A stretch of 64,000 bases of DNA from JBGTGG01 sp041746855 (lineage in GTDB: Bacteria; Bacteroidota; Bacteroidia; Cytophagales; Cyclobacteriaceae). Each line of letters opens with the position of its first letter. The first letter of the stretch is position 1. Location: NCBI GenBank assembly GCA_041746855.1, contig JBGTGG010000143.1, positions 13,160 to 77,159 on the forward strand, given 5' to 3'. The translations under genes and the position numbers were made by a program. The notes under the pieces are model-generated. The model searched no databases, was not told the DNA's origin, and saw only the letters and a program-made list of their open reading frames with translations. Below, piece by piece: positions 52,498 through 61,299 of the stretch.

Positions 52498-54246
52498 ATG
52501 TTAAAGGGAAGTAGAAAAATCTTTTTTTTTCTTGGAGTCTTGCTACTCTCATCATGTACAAAGAGTAATGAGTTGCCAGTAACCTACCGGTCGTATGATG
52601 AATTTAGTTCGGCTATATTGCCAGACTCAATAAAACTCTTGGTGGAACAGGCTAGAAACCTGCAACCTATTCAGCTTGAAAAATTAATGCATTTAGATTC
52701 TTCCTGGAACTTTCAAATTGGAGATTCTTTGGAAAGTTTACATGAACCTTGTAAAATCATTACCGGTGAAAAGGTAGATCTACCACATCGCATAGAACTT
52801 CCGGATAGAGCGATCTGGTATGAGAGACAAATCTATTTTTCACAAAAGGGGGTATTGACAATATCCGCAGATGATGGCGCCCAACTTTATGTTAATGGAC
52901 AACGTATTGTCAGGTTGTATGACACTTTTTTTCCAATTGACACGGTTGGAATGATGAATGTTACTATTCGCGTTTTGAACAACGCAATGGCTGGTGGATT
53001 GAGGAAGGTATCGTTTTCTACAAGAGAGCAATTTAGAGATTACGAGGAGTTGTTAAGCATGCGGAGTCGATTGAATATGCTAGTAAAGAAGGTGAGTTTG
53101 ATAAACGACCCAACACGGCAGCAAGTTGATCTCGTACGATCTTCCATCGAAGAAACGAATGAAAAAGTGATAAGCACTGCTGAGAGTGCATTCTGGAGTT
53201 TCCCTTATTTAACAGGTCCCTGGCTTCAAGTTAAGGATAGTACTAAGTGGATAATCAATGTTTTAGCTGAAGGAAATTTTCCTGTTATTTTAAAATATGG
53301 TACTGATGTTGAAGATTTATCAACCCGACTTGAGAAGGAAGGTAAGTTCGTCTCATTCGAAATACCAAATGTATCAGTTGATAAGGAGTACTACTATCAA
53401 CTTTTATCAGGAAAAACAGCAACACCCCTATACTCGTTTCGGAAGCAATCAAACTCATTTTCATTCAATGTTTGGGCGGACAGCCAATCTGGTTGGCCAG
53501 CTTTTCGGAGGAATATAGCCAATGCATTGCCAATGAATGATGCGTTTGGTGTAGGAGTAGGTGATTTGGTTTCAAATGGTTCGAAAGAAGAACATTGGAT
53601 AACTTTCTTTGATGCGCTTTCTAAATCCTCAGCAAATATTCCATATTATCTCATTGCTGGAAATCATGATTACGATGGCTACTATGATGATCTTGATCCA
53701 AGTCTGTATAAGGAATTTACAAACAATGAACACACAACGTATTTTAGCTGGAGGTATAATAATTGTGCATTTATAGCACTTGATCCAAACGAAACTTTTC
53801 CGATTGGGATAGCAAGCGGTTCTGAACAGTTTAAGTGGTTTAGGAAGCAGCTTGAGTCAGATAAATGGAAAAGTGCAACCTGGCATTTTATTCTACTCCA
53901 CCAACCTGCATATTCCCAAGGTTGGGCGGGGTATCATGGGGATTTGTTTGTTCGGGATTTATTGGAACCTATCGTTGAGTCTGCCAAGATTGATTTTATT
54001 ATTTCAGGGCATACGCATAACTATGAAAGATTGCTTAAAAACTATGGAGATCAACCGGTCACTTTTTTGGTTGTAGGCGGTGCGGGTGGATCACTTGAGC
54101 CTGAGGAATCATCACTATTTCCAAGAATGGATACAGTTATTAAAACCCATCATTGGGGCAGGTTCTATGTGGATAATCTGTCAATTCGATTTGAAGCCCG
54201 GAATCTTGAAAATAAGGTTATAGATTCGTTTGTAAGAGTAAAATAG
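52498..54246 (+). CDS. Metallophosphoesterase lipoprotein, purple-acid-phosphatase-like
   Basis: 582 aa. Lipobox LLSSC (Cys20). A first region (about 100-185) resembles a ligand-binding beta-sandwich (GVLTISADDGAQLYVNGQRI), then a fibronectin-like purple acid phosphatase N-domain (about 245-330). The calcineurin-type catalytic domain follows: VWADSQS, GVGDLV, AGNHDYDGYYDD, LLHQPAYSQGW and SGHTHNYERL, giving all expected metal ligands. It should be an envelope-facing phosphatase. It lies 60 bp after the alkaline-phosphatase-type gene and may belong to the same unit. Confidence 0.88.
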   Translation: MLKGSRKIFFFLGVLLLSSCTKSNELPVTYRSYDEFSSAILPDSIKLLVEQARNLQPIQLEKLMHLDSSWNFQIGDSLESLHEPCKIITGEKVDLPHRIELPDRAIWYERQIYFSQKGVLTISADDGAQLYVNGQRIVRLYDTFFPIDTVGMMNVTIRVLNNAMAGGLRKVSFSTREQFRDYEELLSMRSRLNMLVKKVSLINDPTRQQVDLVRSSIEETNEKVISTAESAFWSFPYLTGPWLQVKDSTKWIINVLAEGNFPVILKYGTDVEDLSTRLEKEGKFVSFEIPNVSVDKEYYYQLLSGKTATPLYSFRKQSNSFSFNVWADSQSGWPAFRRNIANALPMNDAFGVGVGDLVSNGSKEEHWITFFDALSKSSANIPYYLIAGNHDYDGYYDDLDPSLYKEFTNNEHTTYFSWRYNNCAFIALDPNETFPIGIASGSEQFKWFRKQLESDKWKSATWHFILLHQPAYSQGWAGYHGDLFVRDLLEPIVESAKIDFIISGHTHNYERLLKNYGDQPVTFLVVGGAGGSLEPEESSLFPRMDTVIKTHHWGRFYVDNLSIRFEARNLENKVIDSFVRVK

Positions 54247-54356
54247 AGATAAGCCTTCATCAGCGTATTGTCATTGGCTAAACCGGAATTCCCTCATCAA
54301 CTTGAAATTGAGGTGTTATTTTCATAACTAGCCTTTTCAAGTAATTCTATTATTTT

Positions 54357-55691
54357 ATGATTTCAGGTAAAGGTCTTTTTAGGAATTTCACGTTCATCTT
54401 TTTTCTTATACTGATCAATGGAAATTTCTTGTATGCGCAGGTATCCAAACAGGAAAAGAAAATTACCCAAGCGGTCGATAAATACAATGCAGAAGCATTG
54501 AAGTTGTTGGAGCAAGCTGTCAATATCAATAGCGGTTCTATGAATTTTGAAGGGGTTTATAAAGTAGGCGAATTGTTTAAAGCACAATTTGATGCGTTGG
54601 GAATGGAGACACAATGGATTGACGGGAAAGCATGGGGGAGAAGCGGTCATTTAGTGGCACGGCAAAGAGGAAAGGGTCCAACGATGTTATTGATTGGTCA
54701 CTTGGATACCGTGTTTGAGCCGAGCAGTCCGTTTCAAAAATATGAAGCGGTAGATGATAAGATTGTGCGTGGCCCCGGGGTTGCCGATATGAAAGGTGGT
54801 GATGTGATAATCATCTATGCATTGAAAGCATTAAAGGAAGCCAATGTATTGAAAGACATGAACATCATTGTGTTGATGACGGGTGATGAAGAATTAAGCG
54901 GTCGACCTTTGAGCCTTGCGCGTGAAGCGCTAATCAATGCTGCAAAAGATGCCGACATCGCGTTGGGTTTTGAGAATTCAGATGGCAATCCGAAAACCAT
55001 TGTAGTCTCGCGAAGAAGTAGCTCCGATTGGGATTTGAAAGTGACCGGTAATGCCACGCATTCTTCACAGATTTTTACCGAGTCGGTTGGAGTGGGCGCT
55101 ATTTATGAAGCCTCACGGATTTTGAATTCATTTTATGAGGAACTTTCAACAGAAGAGAACCTCACGTTTAATCCAGGGATGATCATTGGCGGTACATTGG
55201 TAAAACACGATACTGATAATGATGGTGGTTCTGCGTTTGGAAAAAGTAATGTCGTTTCAAAAGATGTAATTGTGTCGGGAGATATACGTGCTATTTCCCC
55301 AGAGCAATTGAAGAAAGCACAAACCATCATGACCGAGATTGTTTCAAAAAATTATCCCGGAACCAATGCTACGATAACATTTGGTGAAGGGTATCCACCA
55401 TTAGCACCAACCGAAGGAAACTATAAACTGCTTTCGTTTTTTGATCAGGTAAGTAAAGATTTGGGGTTTGGTGGTGTTACTCCTGTTAATCCGAGAAGTG
55501 CAGGTGCTGCTGATATTTCATTTACTGCACCTTATGTTGAGATGGCGATTGATGGACTGGGACTGGGTGGCGCTGATGATCACACAGTAAACGAGACCGG
55601 TGACATCAGTTCATTGCCGATGCAGACAAAACGCGCAGCAGTATTGATGTATCGGATTGCGAATGAAAAGGTAAAGTTGGAGGTGAAATAG
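54357..55691 (+). CDS. Exported M20-family metallopeptidase (carboxypeptidase G2-like)
   Basis: 444 aa with signal peptide (FTFIFFLILINGNFLYAQ). M20 motifs: LLIGHLDTVFE (metal His-Asp), GPGVADMKGG (bridging Asp), TGDEELSGRPLS (Glu-Glu base and metal ligand), a dimerisation domain in the middle, and ADDHTVNETGD carrying the last metal His. Most like glutamate carboxypeptidase CPG2. The gene is 110 bp after the metallophosphoesterase on the same strand. It converges on the epimerase-like gene with 7 bp between stops. Confidence 0.88.
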   Translation: MISGKGLFRNFTFIFFLILINGNFLYAQVSKQEKKITQAVDKYNAEALKLLEQAVNINSGSMNFEGVYKVGELFKAQFDALGMETQWIDGKAWGRSGHLVARQRGKGPTMLLIGHLDTVFEPSSPFQKYEAVDDKIVRGPGVADMKGGDVIIIYALKALKEANVLKDMNIIVLMTGDEELSGRPLSLAREALINAAKDADIALGFENSDGNPKTIVVSRRSSSDWDLKVTGNATHSSQIFTESVGVGAIYEASRILNSFYEELSTEENLTFNPGMIIGGTLVKHDTDNDGGSAFGKSNVVSKDVIVSGDIRAISPEQLKKAQTIMTEIVSKNYPGTNATITFGEGYPPLAPTEGNYKLLSFFDQVSKDLGFGGVTPVNPRSAGAADISFTAPYVEMAIDGLGLGGADDHTVNETGDISSLPMQTKRAAVLMYRIANEKVKLEVK

Positions 55692-55698
55692 GTTAGCG

Positions 55699-56628
55699 TT
55701 ATCTGTAATCTATCTCAATCATTTTTTTAATACCTTCTAAATATGGCGTTGGTGTAAAATTAAATCGCTTTTCAAATTTGGTGCTATTGAAAACATAATC
55801 CCGATCGTACTGATATAGCATTTCACCAAGTTCACGCATTATGGGCATAAATAATCCCATTGTTTTTACTAACCAAGCTGGAACCGCCATTGCTTTAGGT
55901 TTAACGTTTAATTCTTTTGCAATCGCATCAACCCATTCTTCACCGGTCATTGGGTTTGGAGCTGTTGGTAAATGCCAGACCTGTTGGTAGGCATCGGGAG
56001 TGTTTCCTAATAGTGCTGTGGCTTTTGTCGCATCAGGAGTAAAAGTATAAGAATGTTTTTTTTCGAGTGAGCAAAACCAAGTAGCACGGCCACCTTTCGC
56101 CAGATTCTTGGTAGCAGTTTCATTCAGAACACTATTGCGATCAATCGCTGGTCCATAAAAATCTGCTGAGCGTGCAATTAATGCAGTTAATGTTCCTGTT
56201 TCAATTTCTTTCGTAATCATGTCTGCTACCTCTTTTCTGATCGCACCTTTTTTACTACAAGGTTGAAGGGGTGTGTTTTCATCCATTCCATCTAAATGGT
56301 TTGGATCATACATATAAACGTTATCAAAGAAGACCACTTTAGCGCCATGTTTCTTGCACGATTCAATGATGTTTCGTACTGTTGACGGCCAATACTTTCT
56401 CCATTCAGTAACGGTGTATGGGAACCCAACCAATACATAAACAACCTCAGAACCTTCAATGGATTTATCTAATGTATCCTTATTTGTTATATCAGCAGGA
56501 AATAGCTGATCATTCGGATTTACTTTTTTTGGGTTCCGGCTAACAAGCCGTATGTCCTTAGTGTAGTGGGTAAGCTCTTTTGCCAATTCGATACCTATGG
56601 CTCCGCCAGATCCGAGAATAGTTTGCAT
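55699..56628 (-). CDS. NAD-dependent epimerase/dehydratase-like protein
   Basis: 309 aa. An extended-SDR-like Rossmann start, ILGSGGAIGIELAKEL (GSGGAIG at 6-12), is followed by RLVSRNPKKV and PADITNKDTLDKSIEG. The catalytic Tyr-x3-Lys is not obvious: the VYMYDPNHLDG region has Tyr residues but no clear YxxxK, so it may be an NAD(P)H-binding atypical SDR. Monocistronic. Substrate unknown. Confidence 0.75.
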   Translation of the reverse strand: MQTILGSGGAIGIELAKELTHYTKDIRLVSRNPKKVNPNDQLFPADITNKDTLDKSIEGSEVVYVLVGFPYTVTEWRKYWPSTVRNIIESCKKHGAKVVFFDNVYMYDPNHLDGMDENTPLQPCSKKGAIRKEVADMITKEIETGTLTALIARSADFYGPAIDRNSVLNETATKNLAKGGRATWFCSLEKKHSYTFTPDATKATALLGNTPDAYQQVWHLPTAPNPMTGEEWVDAIAKELNVKPKAMAVPAWLVKTMGLFMPIMRELGEMLYQYDRDYVFNSTKFEKRFNFTPTPYLEGIKKMIEIDYR

Positions 56629-56685
56629 TATTAGTATGTTAAGTTACTCGTTAGACGCTATTTATTGGATTATGTTGCAATGTAG

Positions 56686-56802
56686 AGAATATTCGCTGGC
56701 TTCAAAGAAATCGAACTGAACAGCGGATTGAGTCATGGTTTTATTTATAAAGGTTATGCAGCTTGGCTAGACCTGTTGACGGATTGGTTTCAAAAACATT
56801 GA
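56686..56802 (+). pseudogene. Possible C-terminal remnant of a lost gene
   Basis: A 38-codon frame open after a TAG at 56683 and ending in TGA at 56800 translates as a protein-like stretch (SGLSHGFIYKGYAAWLDLL). There is no start codon and no upstream gene in frame. It ends flush against the MmcQ/YjbR gene. The family was not recognised. It could be chance. Confidence 0.3.
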
Positions 56803-57117
56803 TTATTTTTTTGAAACTGTGCTAGATGAAGTTTCTAGTAGCTCATTAAATAATTTTTTAGTAATGTGTTTCAGTTCCACAACGGTGTATCCCATTTTTC
56901 CCCACCCACCTTTTACGGGATAAATTATTTTTGGATCATGTGAAGAGAACAAGCTTTGATCTTCCAAAGTAAGTTTAACCACTGCCTGGTTTTTATTGAC
57001 ATCAAGGGTTAAAAAAATCTTTTTCTTAATCCGAAAAGAAGTTTTTTCAAAATGTGGTTGTTCGGTAGCCCCTTCATAGGACAAAGCCAATTTCCGTACC
57101 GTTTCAATAGTTACCAT
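56803..57117 (-). CDS. MmcQ/YjbR family protein
   Basis: 104 aa. Compact alpha/beta protein of the MmcQ/YjbR (CyaY-like fold) family: VRKLALSYEGATEQPHF, FLTLD, AVVKLTLEDQ, VKGGWGKMGYTVVELKHI. The family has a double-wing fold and is often described as DNA-binding, but the function is not established. Monocistronic; divergent from the sortilin-like gene. Confidence 0.85.
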   Translation of the reverse strand: MVTIETVRKLALSYEGATEQPHFEKTSFRIKKKIFLTLDVNKNQAVVKLTLEDQSLFSSHDPKIIYPVKGGWGKMGYTVVELKHITKKLFNELLETSSSTVSKK

Positions 57118-57235
57118 GGTGATCTAAATATAATAAAAGCCCCCGTCTACTGCGTATAGTGTCCACTTACGGAATTTATTGATTTTGCCTAACGGGAATT
57201 GACAATCTTATAGCTTGATTTATAAACTTTCTTGT

Positions 57236-60200
57236 ATGGCCATTTCACGAATTAAATTACTCCTGCTTTTTGTCTGTATTTCCTTTTCTGCTTTTCCACA
57301 AAGTTCACCGCCTGATTCCGTATTGTTCAGTGAATTTTCCTACAGGAATGTTGGCCCCACCCGAGGCGGAAGGGTTACTGCTGTAGCGGGTGTTGAAAGT
57401 CTGCGCGGTACTTTTTATATGGGCGCTACCGGTGGTGGCGTTTGGAAGACAGAAGATTATGGGATTACCTGGAAAAATGTTTCGGACAAATATTTTGCGA
57501 CACCCTCAATCGGAGCAATCCGTGTGGTACAATCCGATCCAAAGATTGTGTATGTCGGAACTGGTTCGGATGGTATTCGCTCGAATGTGATTGAAGGAAA
57601 AGGAGTTTACAAATCAACCAATGCCGGCAAAAGCTGGAAACATATTGGATTGGAAAAAGTAGGTCAAATTGGTGGCTTGGAAATCCATCCGACAAATCCG
57701 GATATCATTTTTGTTGCGGCACAAGGTCGGCCGTATCAACCCAATCCGGAGCGTGGTGTATATCGAAGTAAAGATGCAGGTAAGAGTTGGGAGCTGGTAT
57801 TATTTCATTCGGATACAGTCGGGGCAGTTGATATAGAATTTGCTCCGGGTAATCCGGACATCGTGTATGCTACACTTTGGCGAAACGAACGCAAACCGTG
57901 GACGATTATTAGTGGTGCCTATAAACAAGGTGGTGTTTATAAATCCATTGATGGCGGAACCACCTGGAAGAAAATTGAAAAAGGATTACCACAAGGTTTG
58001 TTTGGCAAAGCTGATTTAGCAGTATCAGCTGCCGATCCAAACCGGGTGTATGTTTTGGTAGAAGCTCCTCCGGGTGAAGGTGGGTTATATCGTTCGGATG
58101 ATAAAGGAGATTCCTTTAAACAGGTGTCGGATAAGAAAGAATTAATTCGCAGACCGTTTTATTATTTGAATGTCGATGCCGATCCACAAAATGCTGATGT
58201 CGTGTTTGTCAATGAAACCAGTTTTTTCAAATCAACCGATGGAGGAAAAAGTTTGAAGACCGTTCGCACTCCACACGGTGATAACCACGACATGTGGATC
58301 AATCCGAAAGACTCAATGTTGTTTGTGCAAGCCAACGATGGCGGTGTGAATGTTACTACAAATGGTGGTAAGACCTGGTCAACGCAAGACAATCAACCTA
58401 CTGCGGAATTGTATCAGGTAGCCGTTGATGATCAATATCCCTATTGGTTGTATGCGGGGCAACAAGATAACTCTACGATAGCATTACCCTCAGCTCCACC
58501 CTACGATGCTGTTGGTGGAGCTTCCAGTTTTTGGATGGCCGTGGGTGGTTGTGAAACCGGCCCCGCAGTTCCTAAACCCGGAAATCCCGACATTGTGTAT
58601 TCAAATTGTAAAGGACGGTTTGGCGTTTACAATAAACGCACCGGCCAGGAGAAACAATATTATGTAGGTGCTTCCAATATCTATGGCCACAATCCAACCG
58701 ATTTAAAATATCGCTTTCAGCGTGTGTCGCCCATCCATGTTTCGATCCACAATCCGGATGTGGTCTATCATGCTTCCCAATTTTTACACAAGACCACCGA
58801 TGATGGTCTAACCTGGGAAACTATTTCACCCGATCTCACCGCCAACGATCCCAGCAAACAAGTAATCTCGGGATCACCGATTACACGCGACATTACGGGT
58901 GAAGAATATTACAGTACCATTTATGAAGTGAATGAATCACCTGTTACAGAGGGAGTAATATGGGTAGGCGCGAATGATGGGCCGATACATGTTACAAATA
59001 GTGGTGGCAAAAATTGGAATAACGCTACGCCAAAAATAATTCCTGATGGTGGTCGCGTTGATTGCATCGATCCTTCACCGCACCAAACCAACAAAGCCTA
59101 CGCGGCAGTCTTGCGTTATCAGATTGGCGACTGGAAACCCTATGCCGTGAGGACCACTGATCTTGGCAAAACCTGGACGTTGTTAACGGATGGGAAAAAT
59201 GGGATTCCGGAGGACTATCCGGTGCGTGTAATTCGAGAAGATCCAGAACATGAAGGCTTGTTATATGCCGGAACAGAATATGGATTGTTTATTTCATTTG
59301 ATGATGGCAAGAACTGGAAATCGTTTCAACGAAACTTGCCTGTTACTCCAATTACCGATATTAAAATCTTTCGAAATGATTTAATTGTTTCTACGATGGG
59401 TAGATCATTTTGGATTATGGATAATATTTCCACCCTGCGGCAGATCGCAAATGAAAAAGTAACAGCCACTACTCTGTTTCAACCCACAGATACGCATCGG
59501 TTTCGCTATCGCGGAAGTCGGGGAGAAGCACCTGAATATACCCCACCTGGAGTAATTCTCGATTATTATATTGCAGGGAAGGTGAACAACGAAGTAACGA
59601 TTGAAATTCTTTCAGCGGATGACAAGGTAGTGCGTATATTTTCGAGCAAGGCACCGGATGTGAAGCCTGGTGAAAGTACAGACATGGCGACAGGTTTTAC
59701 ATCCAGAACAGTTCGGGGGGATTTAAAAATTGATCCGGGGATGCACCGTTTTACATGGGATATGGCGCACACAGGTGCTTGGGATTCCAATCTAGCACGC
59801 AGTGGACAAAATGGACCGGATGTTTCGCCTGGAAAATATAAGGTTCGGTTTAAAGTGGATGGAAAGGCAATCGAAAAATCTTTTCAGGTTTTCGCTGATC
59901 CTCGAGTTGAAGAAAGCGGTGTTACGCTTGCGGATATGAAAGCACAAGAAAAACTGCAATTGGAAATACGGACATTGCTCACTACCAGCAAGCAGCTTTC
60001 GGATAAATTGCAAAAGCGGATCAAAGAACTTGACAAGAATATTAAAGAAGGAAAAAAAGTAAAAGCGGCAACACAGGAAAAGGCGCGCCTGACAAAAGTA
60101 TTGGACGAACTGGAAATGCAAGAAGGGATTTATATGCAGCCAATGCTGATAGCGCAGATTAGTTATTTGAATTCCATGTTAGGACGAGCAGATCAACGCC

Positions 60201-60292
60201 CGGGCAAGGATGCGTATGAGCGCTATAATGAATTGAAACAAAAACTGGATTGGTTGGTGTCAACGAATCAGAAATTAATTAGCGACCTATAG
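57236..60292 (+). CDS. Secreted VPS10/sortilin-type BNR-repeat protein
   Basis: 1018 aa from the ATG at 57236 (the TTG at 57215 gives a longer, less plausible leader). Signal peptide LLLLFVCISFSAFPQ. Two beta-propellers of Asp-box-like blades (DYGITWKNV, NAGKSWKHI, DAGKSWELV, DGGTTWKKI, DDGLTWETI, DLGKTWTLL, DDGKNWKSF) occupy about 30-760, followed by a beta-sandwich and a C-terminal helical region (about 910-1015). Unlike the BNR protein at 27115-31068 it has no T9SS sorting domain, so it is probably periplasmic. Catalysis is not evident. Confidence 0.85.
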   Translation: MAISRIKLLLLFVCISFSAFPQSSPPDSVLFSEFSYRNVGPTRGGRVTAVAGVESLRGTFYMGATGGGVWKTEDYGITWKNVSDKYFATPSIGAIRVVQSDPKIVYVGTGSDGIRSNVIEGKGVYKSTNAGKSWKHIGLEKVGQIGGLEIHPTNPDIIFVAAQGRPYQPNPERGVYRSKDAGKSWELVLFHSDTVGAVDIEFAPGNPDIVYATLWRNERKPWTIISGAYKQGGVYKSIDGGTTWKKIEKGLPQGLFGKADLAVSAADPNRVYVLVEAPPGEGGLYRSDDKGDSFKQVSDKKELIRRPFYYLNVDADPQNADVVFVNETSFFKSTDGGKSLKTVRTPHGDNHDMWINPKDSMLFVQANDGGVNVTTNGGKTWSTQDNQPTAELYQVAVDDQYPYWLYAGQQDNSTIALPSAPPYDAVGGASSFWMAVGGCETGPAVPKPGNPDIVYSNCKGRFGVYNKRTGQEKQYYVGASNIYGHNPTDLKYRFQRVSPIHVSIHNPDVVYHASQFLHKTTDDGLTWETISPDLTANDPSKQVISGSPITRDITGEEYYSTIYEVNESPVTEGVIWVGANDGPIHVTNSGGKNWNNATPKIIPDGGRVDCIDPSPHQTNKAYAAVLRYQIGDWKPYAVRTTDLGKTWTLLTDGKNGIPEDYPVRVIREDPEHEGLLYAGTEYGLFISFDDGKNWKSFQRNLPVTPITDIKIFRNDLIVSTMGRSFWIMDNISTLRQIANEKVTATTLFQPTDTHRFRYRGSRGEAPEYTPPGVILDYYIAGKVNNEVTIEILSADDKVVRIFSSKAPDVKPGESTDMATGFTSRTVRGDLKIDPGMHRFTWDMAHTGAWDSNLARSGQNGPDVSPGKYKVRFKVDGKAIEKSFQVFADPRVEESGVTLADMKAQEKLQLEIRTLLTTSKQLSDKLQKRIKELDKNIKEGKKVKAATQEKARLTKVLDELEMQEGIYMQPMLIAQISYLNSMLGRADQRPGKDAYERYNELKQKLDWLVSTNQKLISDL

Positions 60293-60297
60293 CGGGT

Positions 60298-60330
60298 AGG
60301 CGTCAGACCGCTTAGAGCGGTCAGACGCCT
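60298..60330. repeat. Long hairpin with 15-bp stem, REP-like
   Basis: AGGCGTCAGACCGCT (60298-60312), 3-nt loop TAG, AGCGGTCAGACGCCT (60316-60330). The stem is complementary except for one central A-A mismatch. It begins 5 bp after the sortilin-like gene's stop. No T-run follows, so it is either an mRNA-stabilising 3' hairpin or a dispersed palindromic repeat. Confidence 0.65.
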
Positions 60331-60348
60331 TGAACCTTATAAAATTTA

Positions 60349-60933
60349 ATGATGAATAAACAACTAATCTCACTGTTCTTGTTACTCTTCACAGTAACTG
60401 CATTTGCGCAAGAACTACCCTATCGCCAAATCCCTGATTATCCAGCTGCCTATAATGAAGGAACTGTTGCTGCGCGTGTAGTAGATGGATTGGGTTTTCG
60501 TTATTACTGGGCAACCGAAGGGCTTCGTCCTGAAGACTTAAAATACAAACCGAGTGCTGAAGCCAGAACCACAGATGAAACACTCGATCATATTTTAGGG
60601 TTAACAACTGTGTTGTTCAATGCGGTAACACACAAAATCAATGATAGCCCGGCAGTAACAGGATTGTCTTTTGAAGAGAAAAGGAAAAGGACACTAGCGA
60701 ACATACAAGGTGCGAGTGAAATTCTAAAAAAATCATCCGCAAAAGACCTTGAAGGATTTAAAATCATCTTTAAAGGAAACAATGGGAACACTGAATTTCC
60801 TTTTTGGAATTTACTAAATGGCCCTATTGATGATGCGCTTTGGCATGTCGGTCAGGTGATTACATTCAGGAGATCTTCCGGTAATCCATTTAATTCGAAT
60901 GTGAGTGTGTTGCAAGGGAAGTTGCGCGAGTAG
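60349..60933 (+). CDS. DinB-like four-helix protein, exported
   Basis: 194 aa with signal peptide (LISLFLLLFTVTAFAQ). DinB-like fold: Tyr/His-containing helices with DETLDHILGLTTVLFNAV and C-terminal GPIDDALWHVGQVITFRRSSGNP. The last motif is the third conserved His of DinB/YfiT proteins. Such proteins are putative metal-dependent transferases; the role is unknown. It lies 56 bp after the sortilin-like gene with a hairpin between. Confidence 0.8.
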   Translation: MMNKQLISLFLLLFTVTAFAQELPYRQIPDYPAAYNEGTVAARVVDGLGFRYYWATEGLRPEDLKYKPSAEARTTDETLDHILGLTTVLFNAVTHKINDSPAVTGLSFEEKRKRTLANIQGASEILKKSSAKDLEGFKIIFKGNNGNTEFPFWNLLNGPIDDALWHVGQVITFRRSSGNPFNSNVSVLQGKLRE

Positions 60934-60958
60934 GAATATTGCCTCTAAAAAAGCTTAT

Positions 60959-61297
60959 CTAAAAATCCTTCTTCTCCCGATCCCAATAGTTTGGCTCAAC
61001 AGTTTTTGTTTTCTGATTCCAGTAGTCTGGTGTAACACGATTTCCTCCGGAGGTTCGGAGTTCACGGTTGTACACTTTCACAATGGGATTAAAGGTAACA
61101 TCCAATGTAGCAATAAGCCAGGTAGAAGGTTCTGTTTCTACTTTGTTGGGGACTTCTTCGATAATGGTGTCGTGGTGATTGTGCTTTAATAGCGCGTGTA
61201 AAAAATCTGCACGTTCTTTCGTTATCCCATCTTCAATAACGCGGTAGTTAGCTCCGTTAATTTCTTTTATGGGATGTTGAAATTTCAGTAGCGACAT
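60959..61297 (-). CDS. Small protein of unknown function downstream of nuoN
   Basis: 112 aa from the ATG at 61297; the upstream TTG at 61303 would overlap nuoN. Mixed alpha/beta N-terminal half (NGANYRVIEDGITKERADFLHALL) and a Trp/Tyr-rich polar C-terminus. No signal peptide. I do not recognise the family. It lies 2 bp after nuoN, so it is co-transcribed with the Nuo genes, but a functional link is not shown. Confidence 0.6.
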   Translation of the reverse strand: MSLLKFQHPIKEINGANYRVIEDGITKERADFLHALLKHNHHDTIIEEVPNKVETEPSTWLIATLDVTFNPIVKVYNRELRTSGGNRVTPDYWNQKTKTVEPNYWDREKKDF

Positions 61298-61299
61298 AA

